From NCBI GenBank assembly GCA_009617715.1, contig VTFK01000305.1, positions 62,001-126,000 of the forward strand: a stretch of 64,000 nucleotides of DNA, in the 5' to 3' direction. The notes below the pieces were generated by a model. The model had not been told where the DNA came from. It saw nothing but the letters and a program-made list of their open reading frames with translations, and searched no databases. The stretch is from Plectrocnemia conspersa. Lineage: Eukaryota > Arthropoda > Insecta > Trichoptera > Polycentropodidae. Shown here piece after piece: positions 1 to 13,880 of this stretch; position 1 is the stretch's first letter; every line of letters begins with the position of its first letter. Both the position numbers and the translations under genes were made by a program.

Positions 1-1878
1 ATGATTAAAAATCTAAAAAAATGATGCATATAATTTTATAAATATAATTATATGAAGATATCGTGGGCGTGTGATTTATGGACGTGTGTGTACCAGCATC
101 GAGTACACATTGACCAGGAAAAATCCATCGTCCTTGAATTTGATTCCCACAAAAATTGGCATGAAAATGTCGATGCTTGTTTTTATTCATCATATAACCA
201 GTGTTTGACCTCGAGGTCTTACTACTGTGAAATGTCTCTATCAATTGCAAATATGTTTTATCAATCACTTTTACTTGTAAAATAAATAAAACTAATAGGA
301 TAGTATTTTTTATTTATTTTTTCTATGACACAATATGACGAAATTTAATAATGGGATGAATTTCTCACTACAAATATCTTATAGTCCTATTTTTTTAAAA
401 AAAACTAAATGTAATTTTATAAATATAATTTATTTAAGATTTATTAATCTTATCCTAAATATTAATAAACATAAATTTTGATATTGGCATATAGGTAGGA
501 TGTCATCAACAAAATTTCCAAAAGGCAGTTGATCAAGTTTGTCATGCCTTAATTCTATAAAAACGGGTTGGTTTGGGTTTTCACACAAAATTATCAAATT
601 CCTCTGAATACATTGACATATCGAAAATTTCTAAAATATATAATCTAGATTTATTGTCTTTTATTAATGGTATTAATAAAATTATTAGTAATTATAAACT
701 CTTACTTTAAAGTATTCCTTAAAATAGATATCACTGATTATTGTAGAAAATTTAAATTTAATGTCGAAAATCTATATGCTTAGTCATCCACTAAGAGATT
801 ACTCTTTAGCATCAAAAAATGTCATTTCATGATATATTCTAGTACAAAAACACTACTTAATTTTAATTATGAAATGGATAACAATATGTTTAAGTGGTAA
901 CCGTTTTAAGTTTCAAATAAACTAAATATTCTATGAGCATATATAAAATATGCAATAAATCATCTAATATGATGCCATTTGTCTTGCGATATTCGCATTA
1001 ATTAAAAATGTGTATTGACTTTTATTAGAAAAGATGAAAAATGGATTTTCAGAAACCTGTACATCAAGAATATAAATATTATCAATTTTATTTTCCACAA
1101 AATAAATACAAGGTGTACTGGGATATGCTTTCCTCAAGTCGCATCAACATGTATATCTGGAAAAACATTTTTTCAAGCACTTTGTTTATATGTGCATTTT
1201 AATTAGCATTTGTGCTTGCTTCCCCGAGTTTTGTTTGAAGCACCGAATGCAAAAACATATATTTTTAACCATTTGTCGGATAGTATTGGTTTATTTGGAT
1301 CTAGGTACTCGAAATTGGTGGCCACATTGTGGTCTAATGACTAATATTTTTATATGTATTTCATTTTTGTTTTATGTGCATTAACAAATAAATAATATGC
1401 TTGAATATAGTATTTTATAAAGAGATTACTGTATGATGCGTTAGACAGTATGTTATCAACTATAGATTTCCAATAAATTTTAAAATAAATATTATATTCA
1501 TATCATATGAAGAAATTTATTTAAAAAAAATAGAGTTATTTGTTGACTAAACCCATAGGTAAAATATTATGTAACTAACTTCATGCGTTACATAAAAATC
1601 TTGGTGTTTCTGGTGTCACTTAAATTTTAACTGTGAATATCCATTTTTAAATTATCGTCTTATTTAAATTGTATTAATGAATTTAATTACATTAAAAGTT
1701 TTTAAAGTGCAAAAGTAAAATAAACTGTAATTCTAAAATTTTAAAAGTGGTAAATAACTGATAAAATACCTCTGTTTCCCGTCAATCTGAGAAATTTGCG
1801 TAAATAGAAATCGCATAAATCGAGGCATAGAATACATACCAAAATGAAAGATTTATTGCAATCATATTATTGCAAAAA

Positions 1879-1900
1879 TTGTATTATTGCAATAATACAA
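1879..1900. repeat. perfect 22-nt palindrome
   Basis: Positions 1879-1889 are the exact reverse complement of 1890-1900, centred on TTGCAA. The local words TATTATTGCA recur just upstream (about 1864-1873), so this may be slippage of a short AT-rich word rather than a binding site. Confidence 0.6.
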
Positions 1901-3189
1901 TGTATTGTTTTTTACCAACGTGACACATTGGGGTAGTCTGTCAGATCTTAATTTAATTTAAATAAATAAATAAATTATTTTTTTATAGTTAGTTATTAGT
2001 AATACAACTATAAAACATATATATAACTATTTTTATTATTATCAAATAATAATATTGTACAATAAATCAAAGTATAAAATAATTACTTCATCTTTTTTAA
2101 CTAATTTTTTCTTTACACAAATTATCCAGACCTATTTTTTATTGAAATTTAAATTTTAATATATAATCATATAATTTTAACTAATGACGAATGATCGCAT
2201 GCAACAAAGGATTCTACTGCTATTTAATAAATAAAATTCCGATATTTATGTTCAATTTATATTTGTGCAAAATGCTAATTTAGCAGCCACTCGTGTTTGC
2301 TTGTTTTTATTAGACGATTTACTGGTTTAGAGATCAGATGTGAATCTAATAATTAAAAAAATATATAATGGTTTTGTCTATCAGGATATGATTAATATCA
2401 TGAGTTGGCAAACTTTTAGCCTCTAGGATGTTTAGTATTTTCACAAAGATAAAAATTATGTCAAAGTATATTTTTAGAATACCTATGCTGAAAACCGCAG
2501 CGGTATTTACATGCATTTCAGCTAGAGTTATTCGTTGAATCCATTGTTTATTATATAATGAATTTATTATAGTCATTCAATCATAATATATATTTTTAAC
2601 ATATGCCTACACAAAACAAAAAAGTGTTCAAAAACCCCAAACACGATGTTGATTTATTAATTGTCCGTGTCTAATGCCTTTTTTGTTATCCTTTGATCGA
2701 AATTTACTAGGAAGTCATGAAGGCGGTGTAAATACCATTGTTTCGAGTGTTAATGGAGTCTTGACCCCATAGAGTGCTTTATGACCTAAGATCCGCTCCG
2801 ATGACAGGTTTCGATTGAATGGTTTGACCCTGATACGGTGAGGATCATGGCGCTTGGTGATGATCGTTACGATGATAGCATCGGTCTCCTCTCGTTCAGG
2901 ACCTTGGATCACCGCTGCAGGCTAAGTGGGAGAAAAAAGTGTTAAGCAGTTTGCGGCCGGATCCTTTTTCAGATTTTATTGAATATCAATACAGTGGCGT
3001 ACGATTTACATAATTCTTACATAAGAAAGAATCGGATGCATGCATTAAAATAATTACACTCAGCGAATCACGATTGTAGTGAAACTATATTTAGATTTTT
3101 TACATGAATTATTATTGCTAAGATACATGAATTATTTTGTACATGATTTTGTACATGAATTATATAATAATATAATGAAATTGCTAATT

Positions 3190-3345
3190 GAATATCTAAC
3201 CATGTAAACAGTTTTTGAAATGCTTATTAAATAAGTGATGCCTGAAGAGTTGATGAATGAGACAATTTTTATAGTCCAACTCATTCAATATATAAAGGGT
3301 GTATGGTCGCGCATTGTCGTGTAATATAATTATACCTTTTTGATT
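3190..3345 (-). mobile_element. decayed mariner-type transposase fragment (C-terminal half)
   Basis: Reading the minus strand from about 3345 gives a frame containing ILHDNARPY followed by LFRHHLFNKHFKNCLHG and a stop. In Tc1/mariner transposases, the D-N-A-R-P-H block carries the second catalytic Asp, and HLF lies shortly before the third catalytic position. Here the segment between them is shortened and the surrounding frame is not open, so this is a dead fragment. The family call rests on the DNARP and HLF landmarks only. Confidence 0.55.
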
Positions 3346-5754
3346 TTAATAATGCGAAAATTAGTGCATTTAATCGATTTCTTGATATTAGATATTAGCT
3401 GTAATTTATTTTTGTGTAATATAGTTTTCTATAATGCTTCATTGTATATTTTTTAATTTAACACTATACAGAATGCTTTTTGCTGTCGTCGAGAATCTAT
3501 TTTTCGTTAATCGTTACAATACGATTGAGAAATTGTTGCGAAAAATAACATCGTTTTATTTCTTTATTTAGATTGCGCTGCACTCATTTCTAAAGCTTTT
3601 TTTTACTATTCTAAGCTGTTTTAAGTGATTCAGAAATGTGATATTAATGCAAAAGTTTGGTGCATGGTTCTGATTCAATATCGCGGTAAGTTGGTAATTC
3701 AACTAAAGATTGACCATAATCTTTTTTATGTTCAAGGCTTTTGTCCTCAGCATGAAATTTTTAAACAATTCTTACAACTTACTCAATTAACCCTTAACGG
3801 AAGATAAAATAATGTTTATTTTAGGCACAAATTTAAATCAAAATTGAACGTAAAGTGAATAATTTTTGATTTGCATAGATTAAAAATTAGTTAATCTCTA
3901 AGATAAAATATTATTTTATTTTTAACTGCTATTTTTTAAAATATGAAATATGAAATATTTCGCTAATGAAGTACTATTTTTCTTAAAGCGATTCCAAATG
4001 CTGAATTATTTTTTTAAAGTTAATTGGATCTACATTTTTTTTTAAATGTGGCCAAATATTTGGTTGCGACTGTTTGGAATTTTTTTGCAAGAATTTATGT
4101 TTTCTTATTATAATGCAATGGTTTATTTTTTTTATGAAATTTAAATCATAAAATTTTTAATTGCTTACGTGATCAGATTTTTTTGTAAATTTTATTTGTA
4201 ATTAAACAATCAATGGAGTTTTATTAAAATTATATATTTAAATTATAAATATATAAAGGGTGCTATTTATCGATGACGAAAATGAAAATAGTTGTTGACG
4301 TCTTTATGAAAATTTATTTTACAATTTTTACATATTTGTCTTTGAATTTTTGAACATTCCACTTGTAAGTGATAATATTTTACAGCTTTATCCAAAATAT
4401 ATCTATTGGTTGATTTGCATTTTTTATGACGCTAACATACTTTTTCCCTTTGAACTAAAAAATGTTATTTCTTAGTCCACTACACGTTTACATTAATTTT
4501 TAAATGGTTTAATTGGAAATAAAAAAGGTTTAATTTGATTTGTGAAAGGTTTATTTAAAATTAAAAACCTGTATTAGCACATGTTGAAAAATATATTTTT
4601 AAAGCATCAAATGCAGTCATAAAAATTAATATTATGCATTGGCCATATTTTTATGCTACATTTATTTGTGCTTCGTGTTTTAATAATCAAAGTATTTAAT
4701 GTCTTATTTATTTTTAATTGAAAATTAATATTTATTAATTACTGAGATTTTCAAAGGCAACATTTAGAAGCATTAAGAAAAATAGATAAATATATGATTT
4801 AAAGTTTTAATGAAACAGCAATTATTATTTTTTTTAATAATAATAACCTCTGCTTTATTAATTTATAAGTTAATTAATTTATATTATGTTTCATATAAAA
4901 TTAAAACCAAATGATAATAAAGAACTTAAATAACTTAAAAACAGGCACTTAACTAAACAATGAAAGATAATAGACATAAAATATATACGATAACATTTTT
5001 TTTCTATTTAAACACATAGCAAACGTACATAAAAAAATCTCTAGCAAAACATAGTCGTTAAAAATATATACTATAAAATATTTAATTAATTCTAATTAAA
5101 ATTCTTGATTATATAATAAAAAAACATTATTTACAGTCAAATACTAATGAAAACATTCATAAATCATCAATCAATGAATAGTATAATTATTGGACACTTA
5201 GGTGAAAATCAAGTTTTTAATAATAGTTGTTTTTCATCGATAAATTTACAAAAGGTAGCGAGTTTGTTTAATAATCCGCTAATATATTTCTTTATAATAA
5301 TTTAATGCCGCCACTGGGCATTGAACTGAAATCCACGCCGACACCTCACGTAATATTGATAAAATCACGTTATTAACGACCAGACAAAATTCATAAAGAT
5401 ATGTTTTCATCATTGTACAATTCGTGCAAAAAAAAGTACGAAAACAAAACCAGTAAATGGATAATTCATTATGTAACAACAAATATCGCTTTAATTGCAA
5501 ACATGATTTTTCAATAACAGCATGTATGCAATAAAAAATCATTACTTACAAAGTTTTTTTAATTTTAATTAAATAATAATTTAGGATTTTTAATTGATAG
5601 TAAGAAACATAAAAATAAACAAATACGAGGTCGTTGGTTAAAGGTCACGAATAATGGAAATTTAATAGTCCACTGCGGGTCATTTAAGATGCACTTTAAT
5701 AAATTCTCATTATCCTTGATTATAAAATATTATTTTTATAATACAATTTGTACT

Positions 5755-6990
5755 TTAATTATTCTTCTTCTGGTGTCACGTATGATTCCAGATGTTGGCG
5801 ACCACCTTGTTTATTAGTTCTAAATATCCCTCTCAGCCCTTGACTGCATGAAATCCTTTTAGGTCTGTATATGGGTATATTTCGCCATTCATTTTCATTT
5901 TTAGCCTTCAATTTTTTACATTATTAAGGTATGAATACGCTCATCATATTTTAGACCTCAAACCATGTGTCCGAATTACTCTATCTTTTTTCCGTTTGAT
6001 GATTAAAAGGAGCTCTCGATTTCGATTTGTTCATTGGACATTTATTTTAAATGCTTCCTGTCTATTTATTGTAATATTTTTTAGGTCAAAGTCTCGCTTC
6101 CGAATAATAGTACTGACCAGACAACACTTTACGAATTTAATTCCGGTCCAAAGATGTAAGTGTTTGTTTGTGAGACCAGTATTAAAATTAAAAAATAGGC
6201 GTCTTATCAATTTCGATGCGAACTTTAATGTCTTTGTTTCACCTTTCTAATTCTGTTTACACCTAACTAAAAGCTTACTGTGCCAACGGGGAACTTGTTT
6301 ACAACTATTAATTTTGTTTTATTGATGTCAATTAGTAGGCCCTTTTTTAAATATTCATTTTATTTACACTATTCAGGGATCTTTAAAGGTCATCAACACA
6401 AGCATAATGAATATTCTTAATTGTCTCTCCGCTGTTTTTATTAATTTTTGTTTCGAGTAACGAGTGTTTCGTTGAATATGTTGTCATAATATAAATCGAA
6501 AAGATTAGGAGAAAAAAACACATTCCAGTCTGACACCTCTGTACTGAAATATTTTTGGTTTGATCTCCTTCAATGCTTATTACTGTTGATTGATTTCAAT
6601 ACAGATTTTTGAGAAGTCTTATATGTCATCTAGCCCAATGAAACTTAGGCCCATTATAAGATGATCATGTTTTACGTGATCGAATGCTTTCTCAAAATTT
6701 ATGAAGCAGATGTAAACAGGTTTACGAACTTCGTAACATCTCTGAAGTAGCGTCTGCATGTAGAAAAGCCCATCTCATGTATCTAGGCCTTTCCTAAATC
6801 CAAATTGTTTCCTGCTAGTCAAAGTGCTTCTTCGCAACGTGTGTGAATTTTTTCTTGTATAATTTTTAACATAATTTTCAGCGAGTAACTCAAATAAAGT
6901 CTGAAGTTACCGCACAAGTTTTAATTTTTTCTGTTTGGTATAATTTCGATCAGAACAAGTTATTCGTATTTTTCCAGATAAGTAATTTTT
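5755..6990 (-). mobile_element. decayed LINE reverse transcriptase
   Basis: The minus strand carries consecutive, frameshifted pieces of a non-LTR retrotransposon reverse transcriptase. From the high-coordinate end these are KIMLKIIQEKIHTRCEE, then KQFGFRKGLDT (about 6,780-6,820), then CFINFEKAFDHVKHDHLI (about 6,670-6,720, the palm motif A region). Next comes a GLDD piece, then RGVRLECVFF (the RGVRQGC region, about 6,510-6,540), and NIHYACVDD (about 6,390-6,420), which corresponds to the YADD catalytic block. Multiple stops and frameshifts make it a fossil. The clade (RTE-like or jockey-like) was not resolved. Confidence 0.75.
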
Positions 6991-8737
6991 ATTGAGAAAT
7001 TTCGTAAAAATGCTAAAGTTTTCGTCATTTTGATTTTTTTCAAAAAAATAAGTCCAATTGAATCATTGTTTATAAATTATTTTATTTACTAATACATGAA
7101 TTAATTTAGTAATCTTCTTGAACGACAGTAATGAATATAATCTATTTATGTTTTCTCCTAACTTGCTTAAAACTCTTAGAATATCTTATGATTTATTAAT
7201 TTTAGCATACATAGGAAAATCGTATGTATTATATGCACTATTTTTTTTATAAAATGTATTGTTTTCTTACATTAAACTTAAATTTTTAATTATGTATGTA
7301 TGATTCAAGAACGATTAATAAAAATATAATAAATAAAACCACTAATACTGAACTGCGTATTTTATTTTTTTTGTTTTTTTATTAGTTTAAAACACCTTTC
7401 AAATATGTGTTATCGCGCAGTTAATTAACATAGAAAAATGTTAAATTAACAAGAATCAAATATATTCCCTGTTTAGAACAAGTTAATTGATGATGTTTAT
7501 TTTGTATCTATAAAAATAGACGAGTGCAATTTAAAATGTCAGGATAAATCAGATAAAGAATTAAAATATCACCACGAAATTTAATATAATATAAAAACAT
7601 AATTGAATTGTATAATATTTTTAATTTACAATAAACAATCCGAATTAATTATCTGTAACAAAATATCTCATTGCGAAATTATACAGTATCGTATTCAAGA
7701 CTATTTAATTCCATAAAAATATTTTTACATTGAGCGCAAAATATCTTAAGACTATTTATAGATAATTAGATAGAAATTTGTTAGATAATATTCGTTTAAG
7801 TAATCCGTATTTTTTATTGGATTTTTCTGTGTGATCTTTTAATATCCATAAAATGGATTCGTCATTGTTATATTGTTATTGCGAAATATTAAAAAAATGT
7901 TATTGTGTTTATAAAATTTAATATGATTAAAAATAAATTCGAATGAGAATATTTTATTAATTTGTCCTTGAGTATGAAATATAAAAAAAGCATGCACTAA
8001 TGACCCCAGAAAAGCTGCATATCATTATATTGAAATCTTAGCATAATAATTAACACGTGTAAAGACATTTAAAACTCTTTTACCTATTCAAATAGGTAAT
8101 AATAATTTATATCTTATAACTTTAAGAGGTTAAAAATAACAGTAAGAGGCTTAACCCTCGCGTTTATATTGCAACATTATCATAAGTTCATCGTGATCTC
8201 AATTGAAAATTATAGACGTCGAATGAAAACCCATAAACATGACAAGAGATTTATTTATGACTAGCTTAACTGGAAAATCTTACATGAGCAAAATATAATT
8301 GGTATTATTTAAAATACAAACAACTAGCTCAATTATATAGTTGACAATATCATTATTATAAAGTGATAACATTTATATAAATTATATTATAATAATGAAA
8401 TAATAAGCTAGCACTATTTTTTATAATATTAATATAAATAGTTTATTAATTAATTTATAGATTATTTTACTTTAATCTATTATCTACAGATCAGACACGC
8501 AGATAAACAAATTAAAATCCTTTCTTAAAAACTTCATGTTTTTTAATAAATTAACAATAATAAGGCAATTATACTATTATATATTTACATTAAATATAAA
8601 CTTATCAATTGGTTTAATTTATTGTTTTATGTCAATAAGAGCAATAATAATTGAATTATTGGTTCATAAATTATTATGATCGTTCAAGTAATTTTATAAC
8701 ATATATTTCTAATATATTATTTTAACAACATTGCATT

Positions 8738-9095
8738 GTAGGTTTTGCTATGGATAACCACTGTATTCTATGACGATTGCTGTAGTAAAACACTCATTTC
8801 ATATCTGGTTATTAAATGATCGAAAAAATGGGACTCAGCTTCAATAGTGGTTTTCTTCGTTTATTCACATTGTCTCCAAGCCTAACCAATTTTCTTAATT
8901 TGTCTATGCATTGTTGAATCAAACTGGTTTAGTTTTTCAACCGGATAGTTTGAGTAGGATTTGCTTTCATTTTTGCAGCCAGGACATCATCGTCTATCTT
9001 TGCTTTGATATCGTAATTCTCCGTTCCAAATTATTTAAATCATTTACGAATATACAATCACCTGCCACTTTAAAAATGTTTTGAGTGGCTTTTTT
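8738..9095 (-). mobile_element. decayed mariner-type transposase (N-terminal to central part)
   Basis: On the minus strand broken frames give ENYDIKAKIDDDVLAAK and then MKANPTQTIRL, which match the end of the first helix-turn-helix and the start of the second in mariner transposases. Further on, PFF and an NNQI*NECFTT-like stretch sit where mariner has the VTGDEKW catalytic block. The words ENYDIK and ANPTQTI are shared with the plus-strand relic near 13.2 kb, so both derive from one family. Stops and indels show it is inactive. Confidence 0.65.
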
Positions 9096-12000
9096 TAATG
9101 AAATATAACATGTAATTTTGTATTAATTGTTCCTTTGGTAGAAAATCTGCCATTGTTAATTTTAGGGTCATTGGAATGGGCCAATGTGTGCACCGACACA
9201 CATTTAAGGCCAAAGCACGATTGACTGTTAAAACCTAAATTAAATCATTATGAGATTACCTAATATATATTATAATACTATATAAACTTGAAAAAATAGG
9301 TTGTCAAGTTTTTAATATTTCTAAGGCTAAAATATGAAAAAACAATAAAATATTGCCTGTCTCAAATATGACAGTAAAAATGTTACGTTTTTGCATCATC
9401 ATTGACAGTGATGATTGATCGTTATAACATTGATTTAAAATACATTGACCTAACTTAAGCAAATAAAAATATTTCAATCAAAAATGATTTATGTAAATTT
9501 AAAAGGTTATAAATTAGGTTGAATGTTAAACTTTACTTTTATCGTAGAAAAAAACGTAACAATGTTTGAAATTTACACACATACGTGTACATATTACATT
9601 TCTATATAAGTTTGTAGTACATCTTTGACCAGAAATAAATCGACGTTTAAAAAAGGCGATGTAAAAGGTCAACAAGATTTATAAGTCATGGAAAAATTAC
9701 CTATGATGTAAGATTAGGTATGCTGTAGAAAAAAAAACAATGCGATCAAAACTTATCAAGTAACAAATTAATATAAAAAAATAATTAATAACAAATCAAA
9801 TATAGAGCATTTTATTTATTTCTGATATAATTTCAATGAGTTAAGCATGTTTAAAATTTTTTTTATATTAGTACTGAACAAATTTAATCACATGACATGT
9901 TTGTAGTATTTAATGTATATTAAATTATTTAATTAAATAATTTTAATATAATTAAATGTAATAAATGTTTTTTTTTAATAATTTTTCAATAAGCATTTTT
10001 TATTAGTCATATTATAGGAAAACACAAGTCGTTGATTGCACCCAATAGTTGCACAACTAGGTTTAGTAATGATCAATCGCTCTTCTCTTTTACTGACCGT
10101 TTGGCAATATATAGTAAACACACATTATGTCATATGCCACATAATATATAAATATCCAATATTTCCATGTACTTGCGTATGTATTATTTATTAACTATTG
10201 TATAGATTTTTGTATATTGTATATATTTACAATAAGTTTCTCGTGATATTTTATTTACATTTAAAGTTCAATCACTTTGTTATGGCTATTAAGTATTATA
10301 AGATTCATATTAAATTATTAAATAAAAAATGTGTTATGCGTGCAGATGAATAAAAAATATATACATACAATTGGACGTATTGTGACCTCTGTCCAAAACA
10401 ATTTGTACGTTTCTACCTTAAACACCAGTTCTGCTGTGAAATCTCAAGGCGAGATACCACATCTTATCCCAAATACAATGAGAAGAACCCATTAACCTAG
10501 AGGCGAAATCTTCTTCTATTTACCAAATTTCAAACATCATCATCATCAATTGATAATTGTTTGTCAAAAAAACTAAAATACACACAAAACAATAATCAAA
10601 CATCTATAAGTTCAATTTTAACATTTCACGTACATGTTCGAATTGTTGTGCAATGTCAGTCGGTCGAAACAATGTGGCAATGTGCTTCTTTTTTTTGTTT
10701 TGAAAATATAATATTATGATAATGAGCTTTGATTATGTTTATATATAAATATGCACATATTTATATTTTCTTTTAAACGTTTGTGCATTTTTTATGATTT
10801 TTAGAAATTCTTTGAACCCGGAAAACTATAATTTTTGCCTTTCGATATTAAACGGTAAAAATGATGGTTTCTCAATTATTAATAATTGGTGCCTTTAATT
10901 TATTACTATATAAATAATATCAAGTGTTTCACTAACATATTACAAGAAACATTTATGTTTATTATTTTATCTTACAGATTAATATTATAAACATTTTTAA
11001 TGCAATACATGAGATGCAACATCAAACTATATGTATAATGTTGCTTTAGTTTAGTAATGACCGTTTTGCCACCCCCTTTGCGACTTCAAAGAAAAAAAAA
11101 AAGCGTTGCAAGACAGAAATTACATAAATCAGACGCCAGGGATTTTAACTGTTTTGAGCTACGCTGGACAGTAGATCTTTAGTCGTCAACCAAAGCAGAA
11201 AGGAGAGCGTCATTACTTATTTTGTCTTGATGTCCTGAAAGAGTTTCAGAACAATAGCAAATGCATATTCGTTGTCTTGTCGGTTGAGAATTATCTTCTT
11301 GTTTGTCAAAATACCATTTTAGTTTAGGTGGAAGTGCTCAACAGAAATATTTCTGCCGAGGACTTGCGAGTAACGTTCTAGTAAAGATGAAAATTCAGTT
11401 TAAACATCGCTAATGTTTCGCGTCGAAAATGCTGGACTTATGCAGAGCGCGTGTCGCTTTAACAATTTATTAGTAAAGTGGTCATAGAAAGTCGCAATTT
11501 GTCCCTATATTGTTACTCAAAAATGAAACCTAAAGGGTTTACTAAAAATATATTTTGAATAATCTGCCTTGTTTACCATAACGAATAATTTTATATATTG
11601 TGCTGATATGTTTAAAAAATTATGCTACAATATTATGTTTGATAAACAATTATTAATTAATTTTTATGCTACAATATAATGTCAATTAAACAATATTTAT
11701 TTTTCTTAAAATACTCGTAATTTATAAATATTTCAAGGTCCCATGCTAATCAACACCATTATACTCTACCTCACGCTTATATTATGCATAATTTTAACAC
11801 TTTCTCGTTTTTCTACTTGTGAGTCAGTGCGATGGCACACACAACTCAATTTTACATAATTTCATTAAATAAAACATATTTCACAAAACAATTTTATTAC
11901 CTGAATTACGATTATAAAATTTGTCGAAACGTCAATAATGAAAACAATTCATTAAGTTAACAAAGAGTGAAATTCTATTCGTGGGTGTGTCTCTCTAACT

Positions 12001-12485
12001 CGTATATTTAGAAGGTCTGTCAAGCCAGCTAAATTTCGTCACTGACACGTGAAATCATCGTAAGTATTATCGAATATATTATGGAAAAATGAATAAACAA
12101 ATAAAATTGAGTGTAAAAATATCGCAACGTGTTGCACCACGGCCGCACAGTTTTCACATGCTGTGCGCTTTCCGAGGTTAAAAGTTCACATCATTATATC
12201 AATGAAAATTATGTGTCTCAAATATCGATTGCACAACTTATGGCCGTGGCTCTATATACGTGCTAGTTATATAATATAACGCCTGTAGGTTAAATCGTAA
12301 TTATATATTTGTATTTATAGAAAAAATCGACCTTGTATATGAATAGTCTGCCTTTCTAAAGAAAAAAATGTATTTCTTAGAAGGATGCTATTTTCATATC
12401 CGTCAACGATACTTAAGAAATTGGTAAAATAATAAAAATATATTTAAAAATAATAATACTTAATACTAATAATTTGCTAGTTGTT

Positions 12486-12724
12486 TTAATAACCCTTTGA
12501 ATGTTAATCAGAAATTATATTTTATTGTTTTTTTTTGATTCATTAAAAAATTAAAAATTAAAAAATTGATACAGTATTTAAATGTTAAATTTTTTTATTT
12601 TTATTCATTTAAAATGATTTTTATATGTTTCTTGAAAAGCATTTTTTTTACTGATTTTTGCGTAAAGAGATAAAAAAATTAATTGGGCGACTTTAGTCGC
12701 TTTCCGCGTTCAAAGGGTTAATAA
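12486..12724. mobile_element. 225-bp MITE with CCCTTTGAA termini and 7-bp target duplication
   Basis: The segment 12493-12717 begins CCCTTTGAATG and ends CGTTCAAAGGG, an inverted repeat of about 10 bp. It is flanked on both sides by the same 7 bp, TTAATAA (12486-12492 and 12718-12724). Just inside the right end is the palindrome GCGACTTTAGTCGC. The interior is AT-rich and non-coding. These traits fit a non-autonomous DNA transposon. The superfamily is uncertain: the terminal words resemble piggyBac-type ends, but the duplication is longer than a plain TTAA. Confidence 0.7.
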
Positions 12725-13134
12725 GCTTTCGTATATTAGATCATTAAAAATAGTTCATTATCTACTAATTTAAATCTTTATCTTAAACTTTTAATAATAT
12801 TTTTTTTTTAATTTGCCATAAAATATATTAAAGTTATTCTTTATATAAATTAAATTATATTTTTTTAATTGTAATAATGTATATAATACATCTGTAGATT
12901 TCAGGTTATCGTAAAATGAATGTCTATTCTTAGCTATTGATACCTAAGTACGTCTTTTTTAATATCTGTGCTTGAATTGACTGAAAAATTCATGGTGGCT
13001 GAATTTTTACCAAGTGAACAATTTATACAAAATCACATGCTACATGAATTTCCTTATAAAAAAATTGCTAACTATGACCACTAAAAACATTTGTGACGTA
13101 CCAGATGATTTATTTGATATTCGCAAATGACAAA

Positions 13135-13435
13135 GATGGCTAAAAAAATTCAAATGGAAAATTACGATATCAAGTATAGTTCTGGATGTGGGAGACTAGC
13201 AAAGATAGGCAATAATGTTTTGTAAATGGAAGCAAATCCTACTTAAACTATCCATCAGCTGGCCGAAAATCAAAACCTGTCCGATTTAAGAGTGCATAGA
13301 CACATTAAGAAAATAAGGAAGGCATGGAGACAATGCGTATGGGTTCCATACAAATTGAACTAATTAAATAAGTCGGCTTTTACCCGCATATCCCAAAAGC
13401 TTCTGAATCTTCAAATGGTCGCTTTTTCTCTTTCA
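13135..13435 (+). mobile_element. decayed mariner-type transposase (N-terminal DNA-binding part)
   Basis: Plus-strand frames give FQMENYDIKYSS, then MEANPT*TIHQLAENQN, RVHRHIKKI and VWVPYKLN, followed by SQKLLNL. This order matches the helix-turn-helix domain and the WVPHEL linker of mariner transposases, where the conserved Trp-Val-Pro precedes the catalytic domain. There is an in-frame stop inside the second helix-turn-helix and another after YKLN. The catalytic half is missing. It is a second copy of the family seen on the minus strand at about 8.9 kb. Confidence 0.75.
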
Positions 13436-13693
13436 TTTAATAACAGGTGATAATAAATTATTTATATGTTGTACGACAACAATATTCGTAAACACAGTAT
13501 TTATTCAATAGACAAGTTGCAAAACCTACCTCGAAACTCGGGCTCACTGTAAAAAAGTTATTTTGTGTTTATGGTAAGATTGAAAAGGGATTGTGAATGA
13601 TTGTTTCCGAACGGAATATTTTGCATTAAAACCTCTCACATGCTATGCTAATGAAATTAAAAATTAACCAATACATAGAAGAGGGTTATATGT

Positions 13694-13774
13694 TTAGAAT
13701 AAAATTATATTTTGAATCATTACAATACAAATACATTTTGTACATACAAGTTAAGACTGCCTTTATTATTTGAA

Positions 13775-13839
<65 letters not shown>

Positions 13840-13880
13840 TAAAATTATATTTTGAATCATTACAATAAAAATGAATTTTG
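13694..13880. repeat. (AT)n microsatellite bracketed by a 47-bp direct repeat
   Basis: A pure AT dinucleotide run fills about 13778-13833. The 47 bp before it at 13694-13740 recur at 13834-13880 with only a few mismatches, at an offset of 140 bp. The simplest reading is a 140-bp tandem duplication whose junction coincides with, or expanded into, the AT tract. Confidence 0.85.

Noticed and set aside
5..285. Overlapping open frames on both strands at the window start
   Set aside because: Both strands are open over the same bases and neither shows a known domain. The block may be an exon cut off from its gene, but there is nothing to support a call.
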